DNA from: Cohnella ginsengisoli
GTDB lineage: Bacteria > Bacillota > Bacilli > Paenibacillales > Paenibacillaceae
Assembly (NCBI RefSeq): GCF_029525555.1
Contig: NZ_JAPDHZ010000004.1
Location: 1-64,000, forward strand
Length of the DNA: 64,000 nucleotides
Reading direction: 5' to 3'
The notes beneath the pieces were generated by a model. The model ran no database searches. It saw only the letters and a list, made by a program, of their open reading frames with translations, and was not told the origin of the DNA. Position numbers and translations under genes: made by a program. How positions within the stretch are numbered: position 1 is the first letter of the stretch; each line of letters starts with the position of its first letter. This document shows positions 19,253 through 29,038 of this stretch, piece by piece.

Positions 19253-19612
19253 ATGCTGATCGCATACGCATCGAAGACGGGGAACGTACGGAGGTTCATT
19301 AACAAGCTGAATCTGCCGGCGGTGCCGATCGACGGGACCGAGACGTTGGACGAGCCGTTCGTCCTCGTGACCTACACGACCGGATTCGGGCAGGTGCCGG
19401 ACAGCGTGGCGTCCTTCCTGGAACGCAACGCGAGCAAGATGATCGGCGTATCGGCCAGCGGCAACCGCAATTGGGGAGACGGCTTCGCGAAAAGCGCGGA
19501 CACGATCTCCGAGCGGTACGGGGTGCCGGTACTTTATAAGTTCGAACTGTCGGGCACGCAGCGCGACGTCGATAATTTCAAGCGGGAGGTGAGCGCAGTT
19601 GCGGCATATTGA
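19253..19612 (+). CDS. nrdI: NrdI, flavodoxin-like ribonucleotide reductase activator, 119 aa
   Basis: Flavodoxin-like protein that supplies the oxidant for assembling the Mn(III)2-tyrosyl radical cofactor of NrdF. The phosphate-loop region YASKTGNVRRF, the TYTTGFGQVPDSV loop and the SASGNRNWG FMN loop are present. The start is the ATG with CAGGAGGT upstream. An in-frame extension back to 19097 exists but would ignore that ribosome site and cover the leader hairpins. Its end overlaps the nrdE start by 14 bases, so the two are coupled. Confidence 0.95.
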   Translation: MLIAYASKTGNVRRFINKLNLPAVPIDGTETLDEPFVLVTYTTGFGQVPDSVASFLERNASKMIGVSASGNRNWGDGFAKSADTISERYGVPVLYKFELSGTQRDVDNFKREVSAVAAY

Positions 19613-21683
19613 ATTGAACAACCTGCTGATGCAGCGCGACGCTGACGGATTCTTTCAATTGGACAAGGACCTGGAGGCCGTCGATGCGTTTATGGAAGAA
19701 GTGAAGCAGCGCAGCCTGTCATTCACGGGGCATCTGTCCAAGGTTCATTATATGATCGAGAACGACTACTACGAGGACGTATTCGCGAAGTACAAGGAGC
19801 ATGAGGTCGAAGAGGTGTACCGGATCGCGCATGGCTACGACTTCAAATTCCCTTCCTATATGGCGGCTTCCAAGTTCTACACCGACTACGCGGTGAAAAG
19901 CAACGACCGCAGCATCTACCTGGAGCACTACCCGGACCGCGTCGCGATCGTCGCGCTGCACCTGGGACGCGGCGACGTCAATGCGGCCCACCTGCTGGCG
20001 CAGGCCATGATGGAACAGCGCGTGCAGCCGGCGACCCCGACCTTCCTGAACGCGGGCAAGAGCCGCCGCGGCGAGATGGTGTCCTGCTTCCTGCTTGAGA
20101 TGGACGACGCGCTTAATTCGATCAACCACGTGCTCGGCACTTGCATGCAGCTGTCCAAGATCGGCGGCGGCGTCGCCGTCAACCTGTCCAAGCTGCGCGG
20201 GCGCGGCGAGAGCATCAAGGGCGTCGAAGGCGCCGCGAAGGGCATCATGCCCGTGCTCAAGCTGATGGAGGACGCCTTCTCCTATGCCGACCAGATGGGG
20301 CAACGCAAGGGCTCGGGCGCCGGCTACTACAATATTTTCGGCTGGGACGTCATGGAGTTCCTCGACAGCAAGAAGATCAACGCCGACGAGAAGACGCGCC
20401 TGAAGACGCTGTCGATCGGCCTGATCGTGCCGTCGAAGTTCTACAAGCTGGCCGAAGAAAATAAGCCGCTGCACGTATTCGCGCCTTATACGGTATTCAA
20501 GGCATACGGCACGCACCTCGACGATATGGACCTCGACGAGATGTATGACACGCTGCTCGCCGACGACCGGGTGAAGAAGAAGGCGATCATGACCGCCCGC
20601 GACATGCTCGTGAAGATCGCGACGACGCAGCTCGAGTCCGGTTACCCGTACATCATGAACCGCTCCAACGCGAACAAGAACCACGCGCTGAAGGATATCG
20701 GCGCGATCAAGATGTCGAACCTGTGCACGGAGATCTTCCAGCTTCAGGAGACGAGCGAGATCGGCGACTACGGGCAGCCCGACGTCATCCGCCGCGATAT
20801 CAGCTGCAACCTGGCTTCGCTGAACATCGCGAACGTCATGGAGCACAAGAAAATCAAGGAATCCGTCCACGAGGGCGTCATGGCCCTGACCGCCGTGAGC
20901 GACATGACGACCGTCGCCAACGCGCCGGGCGTCGCCAAAGCGAACCGCGAACTGCACTCCATCGGCCTCGGCGCGATGAACCTGCACGGCTATCTCGCGA
21001 AGAACAAGATCGCTTACGAGAGCGAAGAAGCGAAGGATTTCGCCCGCACGTTTTTCATGAGCATCAACTTCCACTCGATCGAAAAGAGCATGGATATCGC
21101 GCGCAAATCGGGCATCACGTTCGACGGCTTCGAAAAATCCGAATACGCGAAGGGCACGTACTTCGATCGCTATATGGACACCGACTACACCCCGCGCACG
21201 GACAAGGTCAAGGAACTGTTCGCCGGCATCGCGATTCCGACGCAGCAGGACTGGGCGCAGCTGAAGGCCGACGTCATGAAGCATGGCCTATACCATGCGT
21301 ACCGCCTGGCGATCGCGCCGACGCAGAGCATCTCGTACGTGCAAAACGCGACTTCCAGCGTCATGCCGATCGTCGAGCAGATCGAGACGCGCACTTACGC
21401 GAATTCGACGACGTACTACCCGATGCCGTTCATGCGCCAGGATAACTTCTTCTACTACAAGTCGGCCTATCAGATGGACCAGTTCAAGGTGCTCGACCTG
21501 ATCGCCGAGATTCAGGCCCACGTGGACCAGGGCATCTCCACCGTGCTGCACGTCAACAGCAACGTGACGACGCGGGAGCTGGCACGCTATTACATTTACG
21601 CAGACAAGCTGGGACTCAAGTCCCTCTACTATACGCGGACGAATCGTCTGACCGTAGAAGAATGCATCGCCTGCGCCGTCTAA
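19599..21683 (+). CDS. nrdE: Class Ib ribonucleotide reductase alpha subunit NrdE, 694 aa
   Basis: Large catalytic subunit that reduces ribonucleoside diphosphates to deoxyribonucleotides. Visible are the active-site segment MVSCFLLEM (redox Cys), SNLCTEI (the Asn, Cys and Glu of the radical site), the tandem Tyr region ending the radical transfer path (SLYYTRTNRLT) and the C-terminal reducing pair ECIACAV. It lacks the long N-terminal ATP cone of class Ia enzymes, as expected for NrdE. The TTG start overlaps nrdI with GGGAGGTGAG as ribosome site. Full length, no frame break. Confidence 0.97.
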   Translation: MRHIELNNLLMQRDADGFFQLDKDLEAVDAFMEEVKQRSLSFTGHLSKVHYMIENDYYEDVFAKYKEHEVEEVYRIAHGYDFKFPSYMAASKFYTDYAVKSNDRSIYLEHYPDRVAIVALHLGRGDVNAAHLLAQAMMEQRVQPATPTFLNAGKSRRGEMVSCFLLEMDDALNSINHVLGTCMQLSKIGGGVAVNLSKLRGRGESIKGVEGAAKGIMPVLKLMEDAFSYADQMGQRKGSGAGYYNIFGWDVMEFLDSKKINADEKTRLKTLSIGLIVPSKFYKLAEENKPLHVFAPYTVFKAYGTHLDDMDLDEMYDTLLADDRVKKKAIMTARDMLVKIATTQLESGYPYIMNRSNANKNHALKDIGAIKMSNLCTEIFQLQETSEIGDYGQPDVIRRDISCNLASLNIANVMEHKKIKESVHEGVMALTAVSDMTTVANAPGVAKANRELHSIGLGAMNLHGYLAKNKIAYESEEAKDFARTFFMSINFHSIEKSMDIARKSGITFDGFEKSEYAKGTYFDRYMDTDYTPRTDKVKELFAGIAIPTQQDWAQLKADVMKHGLYHAYRLAIAPTQSISYVQNATSSVMPIVEQIETRTYANSTTYYPMPFMRQDNFFYYKSAYQMDQFKVLDLIAEIQAHVDQGISTVLHVNSNVTTRELARYYIYADKLGLKSLYYTRTNRLTVEECIACAV

Positions 21684-21716
21684 GACGGCGCGGTCGTACC
21701 GAAGGAGATCATAAAT

Positions 21717-22676
21717 ATGGCAACGCATAAGGCGGTCAACTGGAACCGGCCCGACGACGATTTCTCCGCGATGTTCTGGAATCAGAACATCATGCAATTC
21801 TGGACGGACGAGGAGATCCCGCTGTCCGACGACAAGATGTCGTGGATGGAGCTGAACGACGACGAGCGCGATCTGTACATGAAAGTGCTGGGCGGCCTCA
21901 CGCTGCTCGATACCGTGCAGGGCGGCGTCGGCATGCCGAAGATCCTGGAGCACGTCGAAGGCCTGCAGCGCAAGGCCGTGCTCGGCTTCATGGCGATGAT
22001 GGAGCAGATCCACGCCAAGTCCTACTCCAGCATCTTCACGACGCTGGCGACGACGGAGGAGATCGACCAAGTATTCGCTTGGGTCGAGCGCAATCCGCAT
22101 CTGCAGACGAAAGCGGAGACGATCGCGCAATACTACAACAACATCAACACGCCGAAGGATCTGTACCTGGCGATGGGCGCCTCGGTGCTACTCGAGAGCT
22201 ACCTGTTCTACAGCGGCTTTTTCTACCCGCTTTATCTGGCCGGACAAGGCAAGATGACGAGCAGTGGCGAGATCATCGACCTGATCCTGCGCGACGAGAG
22301 CATCCACGGCGTCTATGTCGGGCTGCTGGCCCAAGAGATCTACGCGAAGCTGGACGAAGACGAGCAGACGGCCGCCTACGAGACGCTGAAGGGTCTGCTC
22401 CGTTATTTGCACGACAACGAGGAGCGGTACACCGAGAGCCTGTACGGCACGCTTGGCCTGACGGGCGAAGTGAAAGCCTTCCTCCGTTACAACGCGAACA
22501 AAGCGATGATGAATATGGGCCTCGAGCCGCTTTTCGATGACGAGGACATTAACCCGATCGTCCAGAACGGCATCAGCACGCGGACCAAGCAGCACGATTT
22601 CTTCTCCAAAAAGGGCAACGGCTACGTACGTACGACGAACGTGCAGCAGCTCCGCGACGAGGACTTCGTATTCTAA
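21717..22676 (+). CDS. nrdF: Class Ib ribonucleotide reductase beta subunit NrdF, 319 aa
   Basis: Radical-bearing small subunit with a di-metal site. The metal ligands and radical Tyr lie in MEQIHAKSYSSIF, with further ligands in the LLESYLFYSGF and RDESIHGVY segments. The C-terminus (RDEDFVF) is the short tail that docks on NrdE. It follows nrdE by 33 bases with AAGGAG as ribosome site. nrdI, nrdE and nrdF form one operon ended by the terminator at 22729. Confidence 0.97.
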   Translation: MATHKAVNWNRPDDDFSAMFWNQNIMQFWTDEEIPLSDDKMSWMELNDDERDLYMKVLGGLTLLDTVQGGVGMPKILEHVEGLQRKAVLGFMAMMEQIHAKSYSSIFTTLATTEEIDQVFAWVERNPHLQTKAETIAQYYNNINTPKDLYLAMGASVLLESYLFYSGFFYPLYLAGQGKMTSSGEIIDLILRDESIHGVYVGLLAQEIYAKLDEDEQTAAYETLKGLLRYLHDNEERYTESLYGTLGLTGEVKAFLRYNANKAMMNMGLEPLFDDEDINPIVQNGISTRTKQHDFFSKKGNGYVRTTNVQQLRDEDFVF

Positions 22677-22728
22677 ATCGATAACCGATCATTTCTGGAC
22701 AACCCTTTATAGATGCAGTAGAGCATTG

Positions 22729-22763
22729 CCCCGCAGCCGGATTGCCGGATGCGGGGTCTTTTT
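22729..22763 (+). terminator. Terminator of nrdIEF
   Basis: CCCCGCAGCCGG and CCGGATGCGGGG pair around a short loop, followed by TCTTTTTATT. Confidence 0.88.
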
Positions 22764-23028
22764 ATTGAATGCCGATTACGCCGGACGATGCCGAGCGATG
22801 CGCTAAGTGTCTTCGGACCACAGATTCACGGATTATGGGTCCGCTGTTCGTACTTGCCGTTCGAAATTCCAGCCCGCGCCTGTGCTACCGGATAGGAAAT
22901 TTCCTCCAGAGTCCAGTTTGTTCCAAGACCAAAGTCTGTCCCGCAAACCGCACCTGCGCCAGATTCCGGAGCTTTCGCGCTTTGATAAGCTAAAGCCATA
23001 GAGAATAAGTGGCGGGAAGCGGGCGAAT
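22764..23028. other. Intergenic stretch without a recognisable feature
   Basis: Short open frames here lack ribosome sites and resemble nothing. No hairpin with a T tract and no clear promoter was found. Confidence 0.5.
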
Positions 23029-23653
23029 ATGAACGACGGGAAGCGCAAGGACGATCGGGAGAAAAGCATTTATATTTTATTGACCGATACGGGGACGTTG
23101 TTCACCTCGATGATCAAACGGTTCACGGCTGCGCCCTACAATCATGCTTCGCTCGTTTTCGGCGCTGACTTAAGCGAGGTTTACAGCTTCGGAAGGAAAA
23201 AGCCGACCAATCCCTTCGCGGGCGGATTCGTCGAGGAGGATGTATATTCAGGTACCTACAGCCACTTTCCGAATACGCAATGCGCGCTTCTGCGCCTGCG
23301 GGTTACGCAGCGGCAATACGAGGAAGCGCGTCGCGTCGTCGGCCGTTTCAAGCTGCAGCGGGACGAATACCGCTACAATCTCGTCGGCCTGCTCGGCGTG
23401 CTGTTGGACCGCGAAATGGGCTCCGACAAGGCTTATTTTTGCTCTCAGTTCGTGGCGGAGGCGCTTCGGGGGAGCGGGGCTGCGACTGTGGGATCGTCCG
23501 TCGTCGCTCGTGACGCCCGACCATTTTAGAGTGCATGCCGGGTTGGAAACGGTGTACGAAGGTCGGCTGTACGATTACCCGCTGCTCGATCGCGTACGGC
23601 TTGGAACGGGCTGCGAAGGCGCAGAGCCTTCTATGGAGTGGGCCGTGTCGTAA
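23029..23653 (+). CDS. YiiX/permuted papain-like amidase, frame break
   Basis: Member of the permuted papain-like (NlpC/P60-related, YiiX type) enzymes. The catalytic His is H39 in YNHASLVFG and the catalytic Cys is C138 in YFCSQFVAE, in the permuted order of that family. No signal peptide, so it may act on an intracellular amide or acyl substrate. The frame breaks near 23468-23479 (a G5 and a G4 run). Removing one G gives RGSGLRLWDRPSSLVTPDHF and a TAA at 23651-23653 (207 residues). Ribosome site GGCGGGAAGCGGG is weak. Confidence 0.78.
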
Positions 23654-23674
23654 ATTGAAGGAAGCGAATGGTTC

Positions 23675-23703
23675 CTGACGAGCTCCGCCGTCGATGGTAT
23701 AAT
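23675..23703 (+). promoter_or_regulatory. Candidate sigma-A promoter for the coiled-coil gene
   Basis: CTGACG, 17 bases, then a perfect TATAAT, 31 bases ahead of the ATG at 23734. Confidence 0.5.
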
Positions 23704-23733
23704 GAAGGGAACGCTGCCGAGGAGGGAATCCCG

Positions 23734-24129
23734 ATGGATCAGGAGCTGTTGAACGCGCTAAGACAGGTATTCAGAGAAGAGCTTCGGCATGAATTGCGCA
23801 GCGAGCTTGAGCGGGAGCTTGGCCCGATCAAGGCGCAGATTGCGGAGCTGGGGCCGATCAAAGAGCAACTGGCGGAGCTGGGTCCGATCAAAGAGCAACT
23901 GGCGGAGCTGGGTCCGATCCAGGAACGTCTGCAGGCGATCGGCGATCAGCTGGACCGCATGGAGCGGTCACAGGCGGAAGACGTCGTCGCCATGCTTGGA
24001 CATCTCAATAACAAGCTCGAAATCATCCAGCACGACGTGGAGTTCGTGGCGAAGGAGCAGGGGGCGATTCGTCTCGAGATCGACCGCTCGAAACGATATT
24101 ATACGCCGATCGTTCACGAGAAGCCGTGA
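23734..24129 (+). CDS. Coiled-coil protein with four 10-residue repeats, 131 aa
   Basis: No known family is recognised. The start is the ATG after GAGGAGGG. The first 30 residues are strongly charged and helical, residues 28-67 are four 10-residue repeats of the form ELGPIKEQLA, and residues 68-115 continue as a probable coiled coil (LQAIGDQLDRMERS). The Gly-Pro in every repeat should kink each helix turn. No signal or membrane segment is seen. Similar short repeat coiled coils occur in Paenibacillaceae genomes beside unrelated genes. The function is unknown. Confidence 0.65.
   Translation: MDQELLNALRQVFREELRHELRSELERELGPIKAQIAELGPIKEQLAELGPIKEQLAELGPIQERLQAIGDQLDRMERSQAEDVVAMLGHLNNKLEIIQHDVEFVAKEQGAIRLEIDRSKRYYTPIVHEKP
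23815..23934 (+). repeat. Four tandem 30-bp in-frame repeats
   Basis: Units begin at 23815, 23845, 23875 and 23905, each starting GAGCT. Units two and three differ by a single base; the outer units are more diverged. The unit is ten codons, so copy-number change keeps the frame. Confidence 0.9.
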
Positions 24130-24179
24130 GCGACAGCTATATTAATATAGGCGAATCTTTCCTTAACCCCGTCGCTCGT

Positions 24180-24211
24180 CCGCCTTGCGGACGCTAAGGC
24201 GGGTTTTATTT
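24180..24211 (+). terminator. Terminator after the coiled-coil gene
   Basis: CCGCCTT and AAGGCGG form a seven-base-pair stem with a nine-base loop, followed by GTTTTATTTAG. Confidence 0.8.
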
Positions 24212-24214
24212 AGT

Positions 24215-24243
24215 TTGACAATGAGAATCATTATCAATAAAAT
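24215..24243 (+). promoter_or_regulatory. Promoter with a Fur box in the spacer
   Basis: TTGACA and TAAAAT are spaced by 17 bases. The region 24217-24235 (GACAATGAGAATCATTATC) matches the 19-bp Fur consensus at about 16 positions. Fur with iron should block this promoter, so the AraC-type gene at 24339 is predicted to be expressed under iron limitation. Confidence 0.75.
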
Positions 24244-24338
24244 AAAGCTAAACGAATAACCAAGTTGCCGTAAAATACGAGTTTATCGAGACGATTGGGA
24301 CAGAGCCGGCGGACGGCTACGCGAAGGAGGGAGCAGCC

Positions 24339-25064
24339 ATGCAGGCTGACGGGTGGAAGGATCTCGATCATCTGTGGTTCAAGCTCAGAAAAGCGAAGCG
24401 AATCGCGAAGAGCAATGCGCAAGCCGGCATTTCCGTTTCGCAAGGCAGGGGGTCCTATACGCTGCTTGCGGTGACGGAAGGGCGCGGCGTATTGTTGACC
24501 GACGGTCAAGCGTTCGGCGTCGAAGAAGGGACGATTTATGTCGCGGAGCCTGGCGCATCGATGACCCTGTTGCCTGATGGCGAAGCGACGACAGAGTTTT
24601 ACCTGTTTTCCTTCGACGTCATGCGGGATCGAAGCCGGGAAATGGCCGACGATTCGCCGGCGGAGCTTCAGCCGATGCCCCAAGCGGGCAAGCCCCTGCG
24701 TATCCCGCCTGTATCGCTCTCTGCGATGAGCCGCGCCGCATACGGGAGTATGACGGGCCAGAGCGGACTTGAGCGCTTTCGCGGCCAGTTCGTGTTCCAG
24801 GAGCTGCTCCATCGCGTGTTTAACGAGTGGATGGCCGAGCCCAGCGACGAGCTCAATATCGCGCTGGAGCATCTGCGTACTTATATCGAGCAGCACTACT
24901 ATGAACCTTTGTCGGTCAAACGGCTCGCGGGACTGTCCAAGATCAGCCCGAGGCACCTGGTGCAAATGTTCAAGAATAAATACAAGGTCGAGCCGATGGA
25001 ATACGTCCGCACGCTAAGGGTGCAGCGGAGGAAGGCGAAAGCGATGACGGCAGGCCAGGCTTGA
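24339..25064 (+). CDS. AraC-type regulator lacking its second HTH, Fur-controlled
   Basis: Resembles iron-responsive AraC activators such as Btr/YbbB. It has an N-terminal cupin-like part (YTLLAVTEGRGVLLTDG) and one helix-turn-helix (VKRLAGLSKISPRHLVQMF) followed by YVRTLRVQRRKAK. The protein then stops after AMTAGQA, so the second half of the AraC domain, normally about 45 residues more, is missing. Neither other frame downstream of 25064 recovers it, so this looks like a true truncation and not a simple frame slip. The Fur box upstream points to a siderophore or iron-uptake role. No siderophore genes are adjacent. It may be a decaying gene. Confidence 0.65.
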   Translation: MQADGWKDLDHLWFKLRKAKRIAKSNAQAGISVSQGRGSYTLLAVTEGRGVLLTDGQAFGVEEGTIYVAEPGASMTLLPDGEATTEFYLFSFDVMRDRSREMADDSPAELQPMPQAGKPLRIPPVSLSAMSRAAYGSMTGQSGLERFRGQFVFQELLHRVFNEWMAEPSDELNIALEHLRTYIEQHYYEPLSVKRLAGLSKISPRHLVQMFKNKYKVEPMEYVRTLRVQRRKAKAMTAGQA

Positions 25065-25134
25065 GATCCGGAGCGTGAGCATATCCGAAGCTTGGATCCC
25101 CGAAGCGCCGGAAAGCGAGAGCCGCCGGCAACGA

Positions 25135-26034
25135 TCAGCCGGGATGGGCGAATCCGCCGATGTCTAGAGGCGGATTCGTAGTCCCGGCTTGCTTGCGATA
25201 TTGCCCGGGCGCGCAGCCGACGACGCGCTTGAACAGCGCCGCGAAGTGGGACATGTCCTGATAGCCTACGGCGGCGGCGACGGCCGCGAGCTTCCAGTCG
25301 GTGTCGCGCAGAATGCGGCAGGCTTCGCGCATGCGCAGCGACTGCTGATAGGCCAGCGGCGTCATGCCGGTATATCGGACGAACAGCCGCTGGAATTGCC
25401 GTTCGCCGATGCCGGCTGCCGCAGCCAGCGCGGATGTCGAGAGCGGCGTCGCATAAGCCGCATGGAGGAGGCGAAGCGCCTCCTCGAGCCCGGTTGGAGC
25501 GGCGGCGGCGGCCGGAGCGCGCTCTTCGCCAAGGCGAAGCAGCAGGATCAATAGATCGAGCAGGAGTACGTGCAAGGCGGCTACGCGTGCGGAGCGCCGG
25601 GTCCGGTGTTCGAGATGCATTCGCCCGAAAAGCCGCTCGCATTCCCCGTCCGCGTCGCGGAAGTAGCGAATGTCCGGCTGCTCGAGCAACGCCGTCAAAG
25701 GGGCGCCTCCGGGCATGCCGCGGAGCAGCTCGCCGAACCGTTCCGTATGAACGAGGCAATTGCGCACGACCAGCGGATGGGATCGGGAAGGCGAGACGGG
25801 CCTGAACACATGAGAGACGCCGACGGGGATGAGAACGACGTCCCCTTGTTGTACGGCGACGGGCGGCTGGTCGGTATGGTGAACGCCGCTGCCCTCGGAT
25901 ACGTAGCTGATCTCGAGAAAGTCGTGGCGGTGCTCGTGCAAGTCGTAGCTTTCGACCGCGCGATTGATGGAGATCGGCAGGTCGTCCTCAAAATACTTTT
26001 CCCCGTACAAGATGCGAATGTCCCGTCCAACCAT
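25135..26034 (-). CDS. AraC-family regulator, 299 aa
   Basis: Full-length regulator with an N-terminal cupin domain (HEHRHDFLEISYVSEGSG) and a complete C-terminal AraC domain (LSTSALAAAAGIGERQFQRL and WKLAAVAAAVGYQDMSHFA). The start is the ATG at 26034 with GGGGAGG eight to ten bases upstream. It is divergent from the GH78 rhamnosidase gene 127 bases away and shares its promoter region, so it is the probable rhamnose-glycan regulator for 26162-31483. Confidence 0.88.
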   Translation of the reverse strand: MVGRDIRILYGEKYFEDDLPISINRAVESYDLHEHRHDFLEISYVSEGSGVHHTDQPPVAVQQGDVVLIPVGVSHVFRPVSPSRSHPLVVRNCLVHTERFGELLRGMPGGAPLTALLEQPDIRYFRDADGECERLFGRMHLEHRTRRSARVAALHVLLLDLLILLLRLGEERAPAAAAAPTGLEEALRLLHAAYATPLSTSALAAAAGIGERQFQRLFVRYTGMTPLAYQQSLRMREACRILRDTDWKLAAVAAAVGYQDMSHFAALFKRVVGCAPGQYRKQAGTTNPPLDIGGFAHPG

Positions 26035-26161
26035 GCGTGCCGCCTCCCCTTTGAGCGAATGTCGGATTTCCCCTGATCGAATGTCGGGATCGCCGCGATT
26101 CAATCGCTGTTTTTCATTATAAGATGAAGGCGGTTGCATGAAAAGCGAGAGGAGCTCGAAA

Positions 26162-28826
26162 ATGCCGCTCTTGATCAAGGAAACGACTTGCGAATATAAG
26201 CGCTGCCCGCTCGGCATAGACACGCCGCACCCGCGGCTGTCTTGGAAGCTGGAAAGCGAAAAACGCGGAGAAGTCCAAACCGGGTACCGGATCCAAGTTT
26301 CGGCAGGCGAAGCGGATTTTGACGAACCGCTGTGGGATTCCGGCCGCGTAGAGAGCGAGGTGTCCGTGCTGGTCGCATATACCGGTCCGGGGCTGCGCTC
26401 GCGGACGAAGTATTATTATCGGGTAAAGGCGTGGGGCCGCGACGGGACGGAATCGGCTTGGAGCGAGACCGCCTGGTGGGAGACGGCGCTGCTGTCGGCG
26501 GACGAATGGCGGGCGAACTGGATCGGGGCGGACACCGCCGTGCTGGACCCCGACGATGAAGCGTCGCCGCTGCTGCGCAAAACGTTCGAGCTCGACGGCG
26601 AGATCGCGACGGCGCGCATCTATGCGACGGCGGCCGGCTTGTACGAGCTGTATGTGAACGGCGAGCGGGTCGGCGAGGATCTGATGGCGCCCGGCTGGAC
26701 GAGTTACGCCAAGCGCCTGCAGTACCAGACGTACGACGTGACGCATTCGCTCTCCCAAGGCGTCAACGCGATCGGCATCGCCTTGGGCAATGGCTGGTAC
26801 AAGAGCGAATTAGCCAAAAAAAACAATCATTACGGCAACCGACGGGCGGTATTATTGCAGCTGCATGTTGTCTTCGCGGACGGGAGCGAACGCGTCGTCG
26901 TCACCGATCCGTCCTGGAAGGCGTCGACGGGCGGCATCCGATTCTCGGAGATTTACCACGGGGAAACATTCGATGCGAGGCTTGAACCCGCCGAATGGCG
27001 TACGGCCGGATTCGACGATTCGTCGTGGCATGCGGCGACGGCGGCCGAGCCGGGGACAGGTCGTCTTGTGGCGCAGGAAAATTGGCCGGTTCGCGTGACG
27101 GAGCGGCTCCTCCCCGTCGCGCAGCTGCGGACGCCGGCGGGCGATACGGTGCTGGATTACGGCCAGAATCTGGTCGGCCGCGTACGGCTGCGACTGAACG
27201 TGCCCGCAGGGACGACGATCAGGCTCAAGCATGCGGAAATCCTGGATCGCGACGGCAACGTGTATTTCGGCAATCTCAGGGCCGCTCGGCAAGAGCTCGT
27301 CTATACGGCTTCTGGCGAAGCGGGCGAAACGTATGCCGCCGCGTTTACCTTTTTCGGCTTCCGCTACGTGCAGGTGGAAGGGTATCCCGGCCAAGACGAG
27401 GCGGGGCTGCCCTTCGAGGCGTTCGAAGCCGAGGTCGTCCATTCCGACATGCCGGAGACGGGCCGATTCGAATGCTCGAACGAGCTGATCAATCGGCTGA
27501 ATCTCAACATTCGCTGGGGACAGCGGGGCAACTTCCTCGACGTGCCGACCGATTGTCCGCAGCGCGACGAGCGGCTCGGCTGGACGGGCGACGCGCAAGT
27601 TTTCGTGCGGACGGCGGCCTTTCTTTATCAGGTCGGACCGTTTTTCGCCAAGTGGCTCCGCGATCTGGCGGCCGACCAACATCCGGACGGGGGCGTGCCG
27701 TTCGTCATTCCGAACGTGCTTCAGGGCCACTCCTCGGCGGCATGGGGCGACGCGGCCGTCATTTGTCCGTGGACGATCTATCAATGCTACGGAGACAAGC
27801 GACTCCTCGAAGAGCAGTTCGATAGCATGAAGGCATGGATCGAATACATGCGCGCGCAGGGCGAAGACGAATATTTGTGGAATACGGGCTTCCACTTCGG
27901 CGATTGGCTGGGGCTGGACGCCAAGGAGAACAGCTACATCGGCGCCACGCCGAAGGACTTCATCGCGACCGCGTATTATGCCTATTCGACACGTTTGGTC
28001 CGCGACGCGGCCGTCGTGCTGGGCAAGGCTTCTGACGTGCGTTATTTCGGCGAGCTCTATCATCGCGTATGTGAGGCGTTCCGGCGCGAGTTCGTCACGC
28101 CAGGCGGCAGGCTCGCGGCGCCTACGCAGACCGCTCATGCGCTGGCGCTTGTCTTCGGGCTGGTCGAAGGCGAGGTGAAGAAGCGGGTCGCCCGCGAGCT
28201 GAACGAGCTGGTCGCGAAGAACGACCATCATCTGACGACCGGGTTCGTCGGCACGCCGTATCTTTGCTTTGCGCTGTCGGACAACGGCTATCACGATACG
28301 GCATTGAAGCTGCTCATGCAAGAGAGCTATCCGTCCTGGCTGTATTCGGTCAAGCAGGGCGCCACGACGATCTGGGAGCATTGGGACGGCGTGAAGCCGG
28401 ACGGAACGTTCTGGAGCGAGCACATGAACTCCTACAACCATTATGCCTACGGCGCGATCGGCGACTGGCTGTACCGCCGCGTCGCCGGCCTGGACGCGGG
28501 AGACGGAGGAACGGCGTACCGGGACATCCGCATCGCGCCGCTGTTCGGGGGGATCGGAACTGAGCGATGCGGCAGCGACGCTCGAATCGCCGTATGGCAC
28601 GATTCATTCGGGATGGCGCCGCATGGACGGCGAGATCGCGCTCGACGTGACGCTGCCGGCCGGCACCTCCGCCACGGTACGTTTGCCGGCCCCGGATGTC
28701 GATCGCGTCCTTGTTGACGGCAAGCCGGCCGCCGCTTCGGAAGACGCGGCGGTCCTGCATGCCGGGGAAGGATTCGTGGAACTGAGAATCGGCTCGGGTC
28801 GATACGTATTGACCTGCCCGGCATGA
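26162..28826 (+). CDS. GH78 alpha-L-rhamnosidase, frame break near C-terminus
   Basis: Inverting glycosidase that removes terminal rhamnose. The multi-domain order is typical: an N-terminal sandwich (CEYKRCPLGIDTPHPRLSW), carbohydrate-binding sandwiches, then the (alpha/alpha)6 barrel with DCPQRDERLGWTGDAQ (catalytic Glu and neighbours), GFHFGDWLGL and TTIWEHWDGV (second Glu). No signal peptide, so it is probably cytoplasmic. The frame breaks in the G6 run 28547-28552. Removing one G gives APLFGGSELSDAAATLESP and a TGA at 28824-28826 (887 residues). The ATG at 26162 is chosen for GAGAGGAG seven bases upstream; one at 26138 is also in frame. Confidence 0.9.
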
Positions 28827-28866
28827 GGAGAGGGCGGCCAACGCTTTAAACCGTTCATGACGATTT

Positions 28867-28900
28867 GCCCCCCGCGCGGCAGCCGGGGGCGTTTTCTAGT
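28867..28900 (+). terminator. Terminator after the rhamnosidase gene
   Basis: GCCCCCCG and CCGGGGGC form a GC-rich stem with one mismatch, followed by GTTTTCTAGTTT. Confidence 0.65.
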
Positions 28901-29038
28901 TTCTATCCATTTGTAAACTACTATTTCGAATTAAATAGTCAAATTACAATAACAATTAGCCTAAACTTTAAGGGTCGAATACGGTACAATAGGGCAAGAA
29001 TAAGATTATCGAACCTATCGGGATTAGGAGCAATCGAC

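Noticed and set aside
19719..21284. Open antisense frame of 521 codons in nrdE
   Set aside because: Shadow of a highly conserved gene in a GC-rich genome.
23815..23934. CRISPR-like repeat array
   Set aside because: Units are contiguous, in frame, and have no spacers; they encode a coiled-coil repeat.
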